Shown here: positions 1-9,044 of the stretch, piece by piece
Position numbering within the stretch: position 1 is the first letter of the stretch
Layout: every line of letters begins with the position of its first letter
Assembly (NCBI GenBank): GCA_049578505.1
Contig: JBAUMC010000059.1
Coordinates: 27,544-91,543, forward strand
Reading direction: 5' to 3'
From: JAGVPT01 sp049578505
GTDB taxonomy: Bacteria > Bacteroidota > Ignavibacteria > UBA10030 > UBA8401
Length of the DNA stretch: 64,000 bases
Notes under the pieces: model-generated
Database searches by the model: none
Seen by the model: only the letters and a program-made list of their open reading frames with translations
What the model was told of the DNA's origin: nothing
Position numbers and translations under genes: made by a program

Positions 1-861
1 AAAGAGAGAGCCTATGCAACCGGATGGTTCAATTCGGGACCCAATGTCGGTGTCGTTTTTGCGTCGTTGGTTGTGCCGTGGATTGCGTTGACATGGGGCT
101 GGCAAGCTGTGTTTATATTTATCGGCCTCCTTGGACTTATTTGGATGTTTTTCTGGTGGTGGATCTATGAACTTCCGGAAAATCACAAAAAAATCACCAG
201 GGAAGAATTTGCGTATATCAATGCGGACAAGACTGAAGTGGAAACGGAAAGCATTCCATGGTTGCGTCTTTTGAAGTACAGGCAAACCTGGTTTTTCGCG
301 GTCGGCAAGTTCCTCACCGATCCAGTCTGGTGGTTTTATATCTACTGGCTGCCGAAGTTTCTCAACCAACGGTTTGGTTTGGACCTGGCCCATCTTGGTT
401 TGCCGTTGATCGTTATCTACACCATGACCGCAGTCGGGAGTGTCGCGGGAGGCTGGTTCTCCGGAGCCCTGATCAAAGGAGGATCGAGCATCAACAGAGG
501 GAGAAAAACGGTGATGCTTATCAGCGCCTTGCTTATCGTCCCCATTGTTTTCGCTTCCACCGTTTCCGAATGGTGGGCGGTACTGCTGATCGGGATTGCC
601 ACGGCAGCTCATCAGAGCTGGTCTGCAAATCTCTTCACCACTGTCTCGGATATGTTTCCGAAGAAAGCGATCGGTTCTGTCGTCGGTCTGGGCGGAATGG
701 CAGGTTCAGTCGCCGGGTCGCTGGTGGCCGCCGCCGCCGGTTTCATCCTGCAGTTCACAGGGAGCTATCTATCGTTGTTTATCATGGCAGGATCTGCTTA
801 CTTGTTGGCTCTATTCATCCTCAACTTGCTTGTCCCCGAAATTAAAGAAGTTGAGATTTGA
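1..861 (+). CDS. MFS transporter, hexuronate/sugar-acid type (5' truncated)
   Basis: C-terminal part of a major facilitator superfamily transporter of the anion:cation symporter (ExuT/GarP-like) type. These proteins import sugar acids such as hexuronates across the inner membrane. The frame is open from base 1, reading ERAYATGWFNSGPNVG, a stretch typical of this family just before a transmembrane helix, so the gene starts outside the window and the TTG at 67 is not its start. About seven hydrophobic helices follow, with a basic cytoplasmic loop (GGSSINRGRKT) near the middle. The stop is the TGA at 859-861. Family is fairly sure; substrate is inferred only from resemblance. Confidence 0.82.
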   Translation, partial: KERAYATGWFNSGPNVGVVFASLVVPWIALTWGWQAVFIFIGLLGLIWMFFWWWIYELPENHKKITREEFAYINADKTEVETESIPWLRLLKYRQTWFFAVGKFLTDPVWWFYIYWLPKFLNQRFGLDLAHLGLPLIVIYTMTAVGSVAGGWFSGALIKGGSSINRGRKTVMLISALLIVPIVFASTVSEWWAVLLIGIATAAHQSWSANLFTTVSDMFPKKAIGSVVGLGGMAGSVAGSLVAAAAGFILQFTGSYLSLFIMAGSAYLLALFILNLLVPEIKEVEI

Positions 862-910
862 TGAAGAACCTTTAGACTAAATTTCCGGTTTATTGATTAG
901 AGGAGTTGTC

Positions 911-1771
911 ATGAATATTGCACAGTTCACGGTTGACGGCAAATCAAAATTTCATCTTTCAAAGATCAAAACCGATTCTGCCGGCAATATGAGGTCGAAG
1001 CAGGATGCGGAAAAGTACCTTCAAAAAAACATCCTTAAAATGCAGGAGCTCCAGGATAAGTTTTATGCGCAAGATAAATATAGCGTGTTGATCATTATTC
1101 AAGCGATGGACACTGCGGGCAAGGACGGAGTTATCAAGCACGTGATGACGGGCCTTAATCCGCAAGGGACGGAAGTCCATAGTTTCAAACAGCCTTCCGC
1201 GGAGGAGTTAAACCACGATTATTTGTGGCGGGCGCACAAAAATTTGCCGCAGCGCGGCCAATTCGGAATTTTTAACAGGTCGTACTACGAAGAATTGCTC
1301 GTCGTGAGGGTCCATGACCTTATCAAGACTCAAAAAATTCCCAACGAGCTTGTGACTTCCGATATCTGGAACCAACGGTTTCGTCAGATAAAGGATTTTG
1401 AGAAATATTTGTACGAAAACGGAACGGTCGTCATAAAGATTTTTCTTCATATATCGAAGGAAGAGCAAAAGAAGCGCCTCCTTGAACGGATCGATGATAA
1501 ATCGAAGAATTGGAAATTTTCCGAAGCAGATATCAAAGAGAGGGGATTTTGGGATCAATACCAGGAGTGTTATCAGGAAGTCATCAGAAAAACGAGCACG
1601 GGTAAAGCGCCGTGGTATGTCGTCCCAGCAGACAAAAAATGGTTTGCACGGCTGGTAATTTCTGAGGTTGTTGTGAGAACTCTGGAAGGATTAAAACTAA
1701 AATTCCCATCGCTCGGGCGCAAAGAACTAAAACAATTGGAAGAAAGCAAGCGGAAGTTAATGGGGGAATAA
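911..1771 (+). CDS. ppk2: Polyphosphate kinase 2 family protein (polyphosphate:nucleotide phosphotransferase)
   Basis: Soluble PPK2-family enzyme of about 286 residues that moves phosphate between polyphosphate and nucleoside mono- or diphosphates. Visible motifs are the Walker A-like loop MDTAGKDGVIKHV, followed by GLNPQGTEV, the downstream FNRSYYEELLVVRVH segment (Walker B region) and the basic lid around KKRLLERIDDKSKNWKFS. The pattern resembles the class III / TIGR03709-like branch, which is mainly known for AMP/ADP phosphorylation; the exact class is inferred. An in-frame TTG lies at 893, but AGGAG at 901-905 is correctly spaced for the ATG at 911. It stands alone, with an inverted-repeat element just downstream. 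Confidence 0.9.
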   Translation: MNIAQFTVDGKSKFHLSKIKTDSAGNMRSKQDAEKYLQKNILKMQELQDKFYAQDKYSVLIIIQAMDTAGKDGVIKHVMTGLNPQGTEVHSFKQPSAEELNHDYLWRAHKNLPQRGQFGIFNRSYYEELLVVRVHDLIKTQKIPNELVTSDIWNQRFRQIKDFEKYLYENGTVVIKIFLHISKEEQKKRLLERIDDKSKNWKFSEADIKERGFWDQYQECYQEVIRKTSTGKAPWYVVPADKKWFARLVISEVVVRTLEGLKLKFPSLGRKELKQLEESKRKLMGE

Positions 1772-1840
1772 ATGCACATGATGGTCCGCCGACTTCGGCA
1801 AATTCTGCAAGGCTTCCTGATTAAATTATCTCCATCATCT

Positions 1841-1996
1841 CGCTCCCAATCTCTCAGACTGTGTGAGAAGTCCACTGAGATGTCATCCCCGCGAAAACGG
1901 GGATCCATACCCTGCGAACATAAACTGGATTCCCACTTTCGTGGGAATGACAAAACCGGAGGATTGGTTTTCACACAGTCTGAGAGATTGGGAGCG
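1841..1996. repeat. MITE-like inverted-repeat element, 156 bp
   Basis: The ends are a perfect 26-bp inverted repeat (1841-1866 against 1971-1996, beginning CGCTCCCAATCTCTCAGACT). Inside are two smaller palindromes: one around 1883-1907 (CCCCGCGAAAACGGGG core) and one around 1926-1951 (TTCCCACTTTCGTGGGAA core). No protein is encoded. The inner palindromes match those of the elements at 5653 and 55951, but the outer ends differ. Confidence 0.8.
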
Positions 1997-2057
1997 CAGT
2001 CGACAGAAGCGCGGCTTTGGCCACTTCGTTCCAAACAGAGGTTCGGATTAAAATAAA

Positions 2058-3365
2058 TCAGATTCCACTCCGAGCCGCAGATTGTTCCTGCCTTTTCAAA
2101 AAGTATTCCCGCAACTCAACGATCATCAACAGAATCACCGGCAGATATTCTATCACCAAAACGGCCGGGTATTGTACCCATAAACCGGTCAGCCTGTAAT
2201 TCATCACAGTAAAGCTTGTCAGGCTTACCCCGGCGACAAATGCGATTCCGGACCATCGCCTCATAACCGGCAGCAGAACGGCCATCCATGCGACATACCA
2301 GGGATGAACGACTGGCGAAAGAAGCATTAGCGCGAGAAGTGAAAAATAAGCAGTCGTCGGAAGATCTCTCCGCTTGACGTTCAGCAAGAAAACAAGCAAT
2401 CCCAAGATCCCGGCACAAAAAAGCCGTGACAATTGATTATCATGAACGCATGCATATACCGACTCGAACACCGCTCCGTTGAAACTCCAATCCTTTGTGA
2501 AGGTAAACAAGGTTTCAAACGGATTCGACGAAAAAATGTAGGGAAGAAATTGCACGCCGACCGTGGTCAGCGGAATCAGTAAAGCATAAAGTTTGTTGCG
2601 CCATCCCTTCTCGAAGAAAAATAGAGCGGGGAGCAGAATCAATCCGACGGGTTTAATGGACATTGAAAGGCCGAGGAAAACGTATGAAAGCGTTTTCCGC
2701 TCCTTGAGATAGAATAGCAGTGAAAAGAGAAAAAGGGGCAAGCCGACAGCGTCGAGATGCGCGTCGACGGCAAATTCAAAAATCGGCAGAGGGGATACTG
2801 CATAGAGCAAAATAAATTTTTGCGGTATGTGAAGCATAGAAAGAAGAAGAAAAAGTGCGCAGATCGTACCCACCTCGGCAAGCAAGAACACTGTTTTGTA
2901 ACCCCAAAATGCTTCGCCGCTCAGCCTGTAGGAGAGATAGAAAATCCATTCGCTCAGCGGAAAATAGATTGTTTTCAGGTCGGCGTGGTTCATGGCTGCG
3001 GGGAGATGAGGAGAATGGAGAGAATCAAGCCGCGAGTCGAGCGCCGCGTAGAGGTAAGGATTTGTTCCGTATGCCTCGACCTTCCCATCCCAAACATACC
3101 GGTATGCATCTTCCGAGCCGATCGGACTGGTGGTGACAAAACTCAATCGTACAATCAAACCAACAGCAACAATTCCAAATAAAATCTTCGTCGGGACTTC
3201 AACTCGAAATAATGTCCATGCCATGACCGTAAACATGACGGACGCCGCAATAAACATGCTTCCAAAAATCACGACAGGGTGTACTGTGGGAAGATGAAGT
3301 AAAAGAATGCCTGAAATAATCGAGATGATGGAAAAGAAGAAAACTATTGAAACCTCTTTTTGCAT
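2058..3365 (-). CDS. Polytopic membrane glycosyltransferase, GT-C / GT87-like
   Basis: Integral membrane protein of 435 residues with about 11-12 hydrophobic helices. An acidic loop after the early helices reads SEDAYRYVWDGKVEAYGTNP; SEDxYRYxWDG...NPY is typical of polyprenyl-phosphate-sugar-dependent GT-C enzymes (DUF2029/GT87-like mannosyltransferases), where the first-loop acidic residues are catalytic. A second signature, SPLPIFEFAVDAHLDAVG, follows about 90 residues later. The likely role is transfer of a lipid-linked sugar on the periplasmic face, for glycoprotein or cell-surface glycan. The ATG at 3363-3365 has an AGGTGTG-like upstream sequence. It lies in the same orientation as the membrane protein at 3581. 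Donor and acceptor are unknown. Confidence 0.75.
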   Translation of the reverse strand: MQKEVSIVFFFSIISIISGILLLHLPTVHPVVIFGSMFIAASVMFTVMAWTLFRVEVPTKILFGIVAVGLIVRLSFVTTSPIGSEDAYRYVWDGKVEAYGTNPYLYAALDSRLDSLHSPHLPAAMNHADLKTIYFPLSEWIFYLSYRLSGEAFWGYKTVFLLAEVGTICALFLLLSMLHIPQKFILLYAVSPLPIFEFAVDAHLDAVGLPLFLFSLLFYLKERKTLSYVFLGLSMSIKPVGLILLPALFFFEKGWRNKLYALLIPLTTVGVQFLPYIFSSNPFETLFTFTKDWSFNGAVFESVYACVHDNQLSRLFCAGILGLLVFLLNVKRRDLPTTAYFSLLALMLLSPVVHPWYVAWMAVLLPVMRRWSGIAFVAGVSLTSFTVMNYRLTGLWVQYPAVLVIEYLPVILLMIVELREYFLKRQEQSAARSGI

Positions 3366-3580
3366 AAAGTAATCACACCTGGGTTGAACCGGCTGCTATG
3401 AAAGCACAAAATGCAAATTACGCAAATCATTCCTGTTTATCACTATAATAATCTTTGTGATAAGTTGCATCTTGGGTTAGTTTCTTATTGAGAAGTCGGT
3501 GCGAGATGTTATTCGCCTTCCCCGAAAGTTTGCCTTTGGAAGGAACTATCCTCATTTATTTCGGGAATTGAGAAGGAGGT

Positions 3581-5155
3581 TCAGAGAGGCTTGCGTTCCA
3601 ACAAGGCAAAGCTGGCATTCTCGAAAAGCGGCTGAAAATTTTCAGTGAGCATATTATCCCCTCCGGGCGATGAAGCGGTAAGGAGTTCGGACCACGGCAA
3701 TTGATTTTTCTGGACGACAAGAAATTGTTCGGAACGAAACGTTGAATCCGGTATTTTGTAATCAGCGGAAAAATGAATTCTGCGGAATTGTTTCAACGGC
3801 AGCCGGCTGGCGATCTGAATCCTAATCACATAATTTTCATCGGCGATGACGCCGATGGAGCCGCTCCTGTATGCACCGGGGAGATGTTCGCCGACGGCGA
3901 TCGCGTCCCTTACTGTGGCGTCGATGCATTTTGCGGCATCCTTGTAGACCGCAACTCCGACCGACGGCATTGACAGTTGGACGAGCGGCATCGCAAAAAG
4001 GCTAGCCGCGACAATGCTTCGTCCCCACTCCGACGGTATGCCATTAAATATTTTCACGAGTCCGACTCCCCCGGCAACAGTGAGAAAGAGGCCGAAGGTA
4101 AGAACATACCTCCAGTTCCACCACCATTCATCGATTCCGACATAGCCTTCGAGAGCTGCAGCGAGTATAAAGAGCATTGGAAGGATGAAAAAAACCAAGA
4201 GCAGTGTCGTGTTGCGATCCGCTTTGGTGTGCCGGAGAAGGGTGAGTCCTGCCGCGGCAACGATAAGCAATACCGGGCCAAAAATGGTGAGGATGGCACG
4301 GCCGAAAGTAACTACAATGTTAAACGGAAGATGTTGCGAGGATTCACGATAGACATCGGAGATAGTTGAGTAGGTCCCCCGTGTAAATTTCATTGGATCG
4401 CCGAATTTGATTGCATGAGATAAGAACCAAATCGCCATCCCTGCAAAGCAGACGGCGATGAGAGCGGCAATCCGCGTCGTATCCCATTTCTTTGCATCCC
4501 GTACCTTTAGGATGCTTACGAATATCACAAACGGTGCAAGAGGCCAAGCTTCATACCTGCACAACGTTGCCAGCATGACCGCTGCCGCACATGAAAAAAG
4601 CCACGACACCGAATCAGTCGTCAGCCACCGGTGCAATGCATATCCAGCGAAGGTAACAAAGAAAATGAGACTTGGTTCGTCCATCGGGGTGAGGGACATG
4701 TAAACAATGTTTGGGTTGAGCCCGTAGAGAGACGCCGCCAAAAATGCCACTGGTGTAGAACCGGTGATATTCCGGACCAATAGAAACAAGAGAATGCCTG
4801 TTCCGACAAGACATGGAATTCCGACAAAAAAGCCGGCGATTCCTGAAAAGAAAAGAGAATCGATCGATGCAAAGGGAAGAAGCAGAAAATGAGGTAAGGG
4901 GAGCCACACAGTCCCAATAATTGGAATCTCGTGCGGCTGAGAATCGGTAAATTCGCGTGCTTTGATGATGTGTGACGCTGCGTCGCCGAAATAGTAAAGC
5001 GAATACTTGTCATAATGGTGCAGCACAACTCCGGATGTGCATGAGACAATGAAGAGAAGAACTGCCAGGAGGTATTGTTCTTTTCCCTGGATCACGATCC
5101 TTATCCGATTCAACCGGTTATCGCGATTTATTGTGTTATCTGCCAATGCATTCAT
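3581..5155 (-). CDS. Polytopic membrane glycosyltransferase-like protein (PMT/ArnT-type fold)
   Basis: A 524-residue membrane protein with roughly 11-12 helices and a soluble C-terminal tail of about 120 residues. The first periplasmic loop holds YYFGDAASHIIKAREFTD and then IPIIGTVWLPLPHFLLLPF; an acidic residue in this position followed by a W-P-P-H segment recalls the ArnT/PMT_2 group of GT-C transferases. It would then move sugars from polyprenyl-phosphate carriers at the outer face of the inner membrane. It is transcribed in the same direction as the gene at 2058, 215 bases away, so they may serve one glycan pathway. No good Shine-Dalgarno precedes the ATG at 5153-5155. The enzymatic assignment is inferred. 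Confidence 0.62.
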   Translation of the reverse strand: MNALADNTINRDNRLNRIRIVIQGKEQYLLAVLLFIVSCTSGVVLHHYDKYSLYYFGDAASHIIKAREFTDSQPHEIPIIGTVWLPLPHFLLLPFASIDSLFFSGIAGFFVGIPCLVGTGILLFLLVRNITGSTPVAFLAASLYGLNPNIVYMSLTPMDEPSLIFFVTFAGYALHRWLTTDSVSWLFSCAAAVMLATLCRYEAWPLAPFVIFVSILKVRDAKKWDTTRIAALIAVCFAGMAIWFLSHAIKFGDPMKFTRGTYSTISDVYRESSQHLPFNIVVTFGRAILTIFGPVLLIVAAAGLTLLRHTKADRNTTLLLVFFILPMLFILAAALEGYVGIDEWWWNWRYVLTFGLFLTVAGGVGLVKIFNGIPSEWGRSIVAASLFAMPLVQLSMPSVGVAVYKDAAKCIDATVRDAIAVGEHLPGAYRSGSIGVIADENYVIRIQIASRLPLKQFRRIHFSADYKIPDSTFRSEQFLVVQKNQLPWSELLTASSPGGDNMLTENFQPLFENASFALLERKPL

Positions 5156-5460
5156 ACACTGCTATTGATAAGCATTCATGAAACGGCGTCGTGAAAGGGA
5201 TAGTGATAGAGTTTGCCCTTTATTGAACAGATGGCCGTCACCTTCTGCAAATATTTTTGATTCATGCCGTTGGAGGATCGTTTGTCAGGTACTGAAAGAA
5301 CTCGAGCGATGGCATTGAGAATATCCCTAGAATTGCACTGAAATACAAATAGTCGCGGGGTCACACTAAATCAGAAATCACTGCGGGGAGTTTTTATCCT
5401 ATTAAAGAAATACCTGTGATAATTCTGCTTTTCAAAATTCATTAATGCATAAAAGTTATT
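5156..5460. other. Intergenic spacer without visible gene
   Basis: AT-rich spacer upstream of the minus-strand glycosyltransferase gene. The short open frames here have no family resemblance and no ribosome-binding site. Any promoter of the gene at 3581-5155 should lie here, but no clear motif is visible. Confidence 0.4.
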
Positions 5461-5640
5461 TGGTAGTGTTACAGCTTGATAATCCCAAGAATAAACAGGA
5501 ATGTCATGTCCGCCTAGGCGGACATCCAGGTCAAATTGTCGTGATTCTCAACGAGTCGAGTCTTCGACCGGCTTTCGCTCGACGAGCCGTCGTAGTCTGG
5601 CGGACGGAATGACATTTACTTTGAAAGTATTCCACTACCA
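5461..5640. repeat. Palindromic repeat element with TGGTAGTG ends
   Basis: The element starts with TGGTAGTG (5461-5468) and ends with its reverse complement CACTACCA (5633-5640). Inside, AATGTCATGTCCGCC and GGCGGACGGAATGACATT form an imperfect inverted pair, and GTCCGCCTAGGCGGAC is a perfect palindrome. The middle (about 5550-5590) holds GTCGAG/CTCGAC hairpins. It is non-coding. Confidence 0.5.
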
Positions 5641-5652
5641 GTGATTTGGGGC

Positions 5653-5761
5653 TGGCTCAATTTGTCATTCCCGCGAAAGCGGGAATCCAAATATTCACTT
5701 TTTACTGCACAATGGATGCCCACTTCCGTGGGCATGAAAATTATTTTCCCAAATTGAGCCA
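5653..5761. repeat. dRS3-like palindromic element, full copy A
   Basis: A 109-bp element with perfect 12-bp terminal inverted repeats TGGCTCAATTTG (5653-5664) and CAAATTGAGCCA (5750-5761). The left inner palindrome contains ATTCCCGCGAAAGCGGGAAT, which fits the ATTCCC-N8-GGGAAT form of the dRS3 repeats known from Neisseria. The right inner palindrome is TGCCCACTTCCGTGGGCA. Bases 5652-5690 are identical to 55951-55989. Confidence 0.8.
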
Positions 5762-5951
5762 TTACAAGGGATTTGCTTTTATCCGCCAATCTGATTATTC
5801 TGTTTACGCCACAATAATCAATTCAACTTATATTTACAGATCTATCCCCTGGGATTACTTTCAAGTAAATACCATGGCGGGGGTCGTCTAACTGATTTTT
5901 AACAGTTTAGAGAAGACTGGCTCAATTTATTGACCGGAAGGAGATGAAGTA

Positions 5952-7631
5952 ATGTCGGTTCACATGTTCAGGAGGACGTTTAGTCTTGTAATTGTCGCCG
6001 CTGTTTTGCAAGCGCTTACTTTAAATGCCCAGCCTAAATCGCGGCGCTCGGATATATCGGTTAAGCAATTAGGTATTGTCGGCAACAACACAGTTCGGAT
6101 CAAACGAGACCCCGCGTCGGGCAAGCTTTATATCGTGCAAAACAATGGACTCATCCAGCGAATCAATTTTGGGGCAGGGGGCTCAGCCACATTTACGACC
6201 GTCTATCAGCCGGCTCAAGACAGCGTAAACGCACCATTGGGAATTACGTTCGGCCCGGATGGGACAATGTATCTGACCGGAAATGACTCGACAGGAATTA
6301 TTGGAACTGCAATCGTTGTGAAGGGAGTTCCTGATACGGCAGGGAGCGAGAATCGAAAATGGAGCGTAATTGCACGCACGGTCGGGTACCGGTACGGAAA
6401 CATTTACAATCATCGCGTGAATGCCATCATTCTCAACCCCACCCGTGACTCTATCTATGTCAACAGCGGGGCCGCCACCGACCACGGAGAATTGCATAAC
6501 GGATTCCGCGAAGCTGGTCTTACTTCGATTATCTGGAAGCTCCCAACGAACGGGCATGATATCGTACTGCAAGATGACCGCGAGTGGCTCCGGTCGAACG
6601 GATATCTTTTTGCGGAGGGCATCCGCAACACGTTCGACTTTGCTTATGCAGGAAACGGAGACTTGTTTGGACCGGAAAATTCTGACGATCGCGATGACCC
6701 GGAAGAGTTAAATTGGCTTCGCGAAGGACATCATTATGGCTTCCCCTGGCGCATAGGAGGAGACAACACGCCGCAGCAATATACGCCGTACGATCCGCAC
6801 TCGGATCCTCTTCTGAGCAAAAATGCCTGGGGAGGAGGCAGCGGCCTTCTTTACGTCACCTATAGCGAAGATTCCACGTACCCTCCACGGCCGGACAGCA
6901 TAGCGTTCACCGAGCCGATTCCCAACGTCGGTCCGGACGCTGATAAGTTTCGCGATACCACTACCGGTGACGTGAAAGACGCGAGCCAGCTCGGTGGCAT
7001 GGCAACAACATTTACACCGCATCTTTCGATCGACGGAATTGTCTTTGACAGAGACTCCATCCTTGCCGGGGATTTGAAGGGGAACGCATTTGTGATCAGC
7101 TTCTCAAATAGTTCGCTCATAACGGCGATGAACGACACAAGCCAAAATCTTATGGCGATCGCATTGACGAAGCACGACAGCGGCTACACGGCGCGTGTCA
7201 CAAAACTTGTCACCGGATTTAATTCTCCGCTCGGCATTGAAATGGTTGGGGATACCCTCTACGTCGTGGAAACAGGATTACAGTACAGCAACTCCTCTCC
7301 GAAATTATGGCAGATCATTTTGCCTACGAGTGCGGCGACAAGCGTAAAGGACAAAGGACTCGTGCCTGCGGTCTTCTCGCTCGGCCAAAACTATCCCAAT
7401 CCATTCAACCCGTCGACGGTGATCGGTTATCAGTTGGCAGTAAACAGTTTTGTTACGGTGAAAGTGTACGATTTACTCGGTAGGGAAGTTACCCGTCTGG
7501 TAAATGGTGAAGAGTCCGCCGGAAATCACTCGATTCGATGGGACGCGGCAAACTTCACGAGCGGCGTTTACTTCTATGAACTGAATGCCGGAAGTTACCA
7601 CAGTGTTAGAAAAATGCTGTTGATGAAGTAA
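5952..7631 (+). CDS. Secreted sugar dehydrogenase-like beta-propeller with T9SS sorting domain
   Basis: Exported protein of 559 residues. A signal peptide of about 26 residues ends near LNAQ. Residues about 35-460 resemble the glucose/sorbosone dehydrogenase-like six-bladed propeller, with LGITFGPDGTMYLTGND, YLFAEGIRNTFDFAY and DRDDPEELNWLREGHHYGFPW, the last two being hallmark stretches. The C-terminal 90 residues are a T9SS type A domain (QNYPNPFNPSTVIGY, then VYDLLGREV, then GVYFYEL and a KMLLMK end), so it is expected at the outer surface. The His usually seen just before the FGPDG segment in PQQ-dependent dehydrogenases reads PLGI here, so enzymatic activity is uncertain. AAGGAG at 5938-5943 supports the ATG at 5952. 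Confidence 0.82.
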   Translation: MSVHMFRRTFSLVIVAAVLQALTLNAQPKSRRSDISVKQLGIVGNNTVRIKRDPASGKLYIVQNNGLIQRINFGAGGSATFTTVYQPAQDSVNAPLGITFGPDGTMYLTGNDSTGIIGTAIVVKGVPDTAGSENRKWSVIARTVGYRYGNIYNHRVNAIILNPTRDSIYVNSGAATDHGELHNGFREAGLTSIIWKLPTNGHDIVLQDDREWLRSNGYLFAEGIRNTFDFAYAGNGDLFGPENSDDRDDPEELNWLREGHHYGFPWRIGGDNTPQQYTPYDPHSDPLLSKNAWGGGSGLLYVTYSEDSTYPPRPDSIAFTEPIPNVGPDADKFRDTTTGDVKDASQLGGMATTFTPHLSIDGIVFDRDSILAGDLKGNAFVISFSNSSLITAMNDTSQNLMAIALTKHDSGYTARVTKLVTGFNSPLGIEMVGDTLYVVETGLQYSNSSPKLWQIILPTSAATSVKDKGLVPAVFSLGQNYPNPFNPSTVIGYQLAVNSFVTVKVYDLLGREVTRLVNGEESAGNHSIRWDAANFTSGVYFYELNAGSYHSVRKMLLMK

Positions 7632-7819
7632 GCAAAGTACCCTGTCGGTGAGAGATTGTTCGACGCTGTTACTCATAGCGCAAATAAAATGACCGGGGAG
7701 AAGAAGGAAAAGATAATTGAGTCATTCCGCCTGAATGCGGCGAGGAGGGTTAAAGTTTGTGCTCTGTATCCTAGGAAGTCTTTCCGAATCAATTAGGAGA
7801 GACACGAAGATGCGCCCGC

Positions 7820-9037
7820 TCATCGAATCAGAACCATCTTTTTGGTTTCATCGAAACTTCCGGCTCTTAACCGGTAGAAATACAATCCGCTCGAAAATTG
7901 AGATGCATCCCACCGAACTGTATGTGTCCCGGCGGCTCGTTCGTCATTGACCAACAGAGCGATCTCACGCCCAAGGAGATCATAAACGTCCAACGTGACC
8001 ATGCTGTTCACCGCCAATCGAAAAGTGATCGTTGTTTCCGGATTGAACGGGTTCGGATAATTTGCGTATAGCCTATACGATTGAGGATCGAGAGCACCGT
8101 GATCGCGAACATCGGTAGTTGACGCAAGCCGTATTCTGTAAAGGCTTTTTCCCGATGTGATATATAACGTCTTCCTGTCGGCATCGCCCCAATTGCAGTT
8201 GGACGGACTGTTATCCGGAGCCGGGAAAAGGATCCTATCGAGCAGCGTTCCGGCCGGGGAAATCACCCAGACTCCCGTCGGGCCCGTGCAGTATATATTT
8301 CCTGATGAATCTGTTTTCATTCCATCCATATACCCTGTTATTGTGGAAGGGATTGCATAGAAAAGCCTCTTGTTGAAGACTGAATCTCCTGCCGCGTCCC
8401 AGACATAAATCTGGCAGGCATGCGATTCGTTGACGTAGAATTTCTTTTCGTCGGGGGAGAAACAAATCCCATTTGGCTTATCGAATGTAGAATCGAGGAC
8501 TTTTAGTATTCCTGCCGGGCTTAATCTGTAGATCCCTTTGATTTTGAGCTCCGCTGTTTCGCCGATCGGTATGTTGAAATCGGGGTCTGTGAAATAAATG
8601 GAGCTGTCCGACTTCACGACGACATCGTTAGGGGAATTGAAGCGTTTCCCGTCATAGGTGGAGACAAGGGGAGTGATGGTGCCGTCGGTTTCCCGCCGCG
8701 AGACCCGGCGAACTTCCATTTGAGTCAATATCAATCGCCCCTGCAGATCGAGCGTCAGACCATTCGAGCTGTCAGACGGCATCATAAATGTCTTCAGCGC
8801 GCTGTCGGCCGGCGACCATCTGTAGATCTTGTTAGCTTGTATGTCGCTGAAGAGGAGCCCCAGGCTGTCGACCCAGATCGGTCCCTCGGGCTGCAAAAGA
8901 CCCACGGCGATTTTTTCAAGTTTTGCACCCGGGGGAATCGGAGGCTGGCCTGCTGACGTGGAAGTCAAGAGGAACGGCATAAACCAAAGGAGGTACAAGC
9001 GACATGTTCTGAGCATTTTTGTCCAATCGTTGATCAT
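7820..9037 (-). CDS. Secreted SMP-30/gluconolactonase-like protein with T9SS sorting domain
   Basis: Exported beta-propeller protein of about 405 residues, convergent with the sugar dehydrogenase-like gene at 5952. The family hydrolyses sugar lactones in a metal-dependent way. Visible family stretches are LQPEGPIWVDSLGLLFSDI (the metal-binding Glu), FNSPNDVVVKSDSSIYFTDP and KPNGICFSPDEKKFYVNES; the last has Asn-Glu where YV-x-D is usual. A signal peptide ends near STSAG. The C-terminus is a T9SS type A domain (ANYPNPFNPETTITF, VYDLLGREI, GLYFYRL, KKMVLIR). A longer frame starts at 9067 but overlaps the upstream gene; the ATG at 9035-9037 or at 9014-9016 is more likely, neither with a clear ribosome-binding site. 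Confidence 0.82.
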   Translation of the reverse strand: MINDWTKMLRTCRLYLLWFMPFLLTSTSAGQPPIPPGAKLEKIAVGLLQPEGPIWVDSLGLLFSDIQANKIYRWSPADSALKTFMMPSDSSNGLTLDLQGRLILTQMEVRRVSRRETDGTITPLVSTYDGKRFNSPNDVVVKSDSSIYFTDPDFNIPIGETAELKIKGIYRLSPAGILKVLDSTFDKPNGICFSPDEKKFYVNESHACQIYVWDAAGDSVFNKRLFYAIPSTITGYMDGMKTDSSGNIYCTGPTGVWVISPAGTLLDRILFPAPDNSPSNCNWGDADRKTLYITSGKSLYRIRLASTTDVRDHGALDPQSYRLYANYPNPFNPETTITFRLAVNSMVTLDVYDLLGREIALLVNDERAAGTHTVRWDASQFSSGLYFYRLRAGSFDETKKMVLIR

Positions 9038-9044
9038 GAAAAAT

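Noticed and set aside
67..861. MFS gene starting at the TTG at 67
   Set aside because: The frame codes for family sequence from base 1, so the gene is cut by the window edge and the TTG is internal.
1772..2056. Small open frames over the 1841-1996 region
   Set aside because: They run through a perfect inverted repeat, have no ribosome-binding site and no family resemblance; the sequence is a repeat element.
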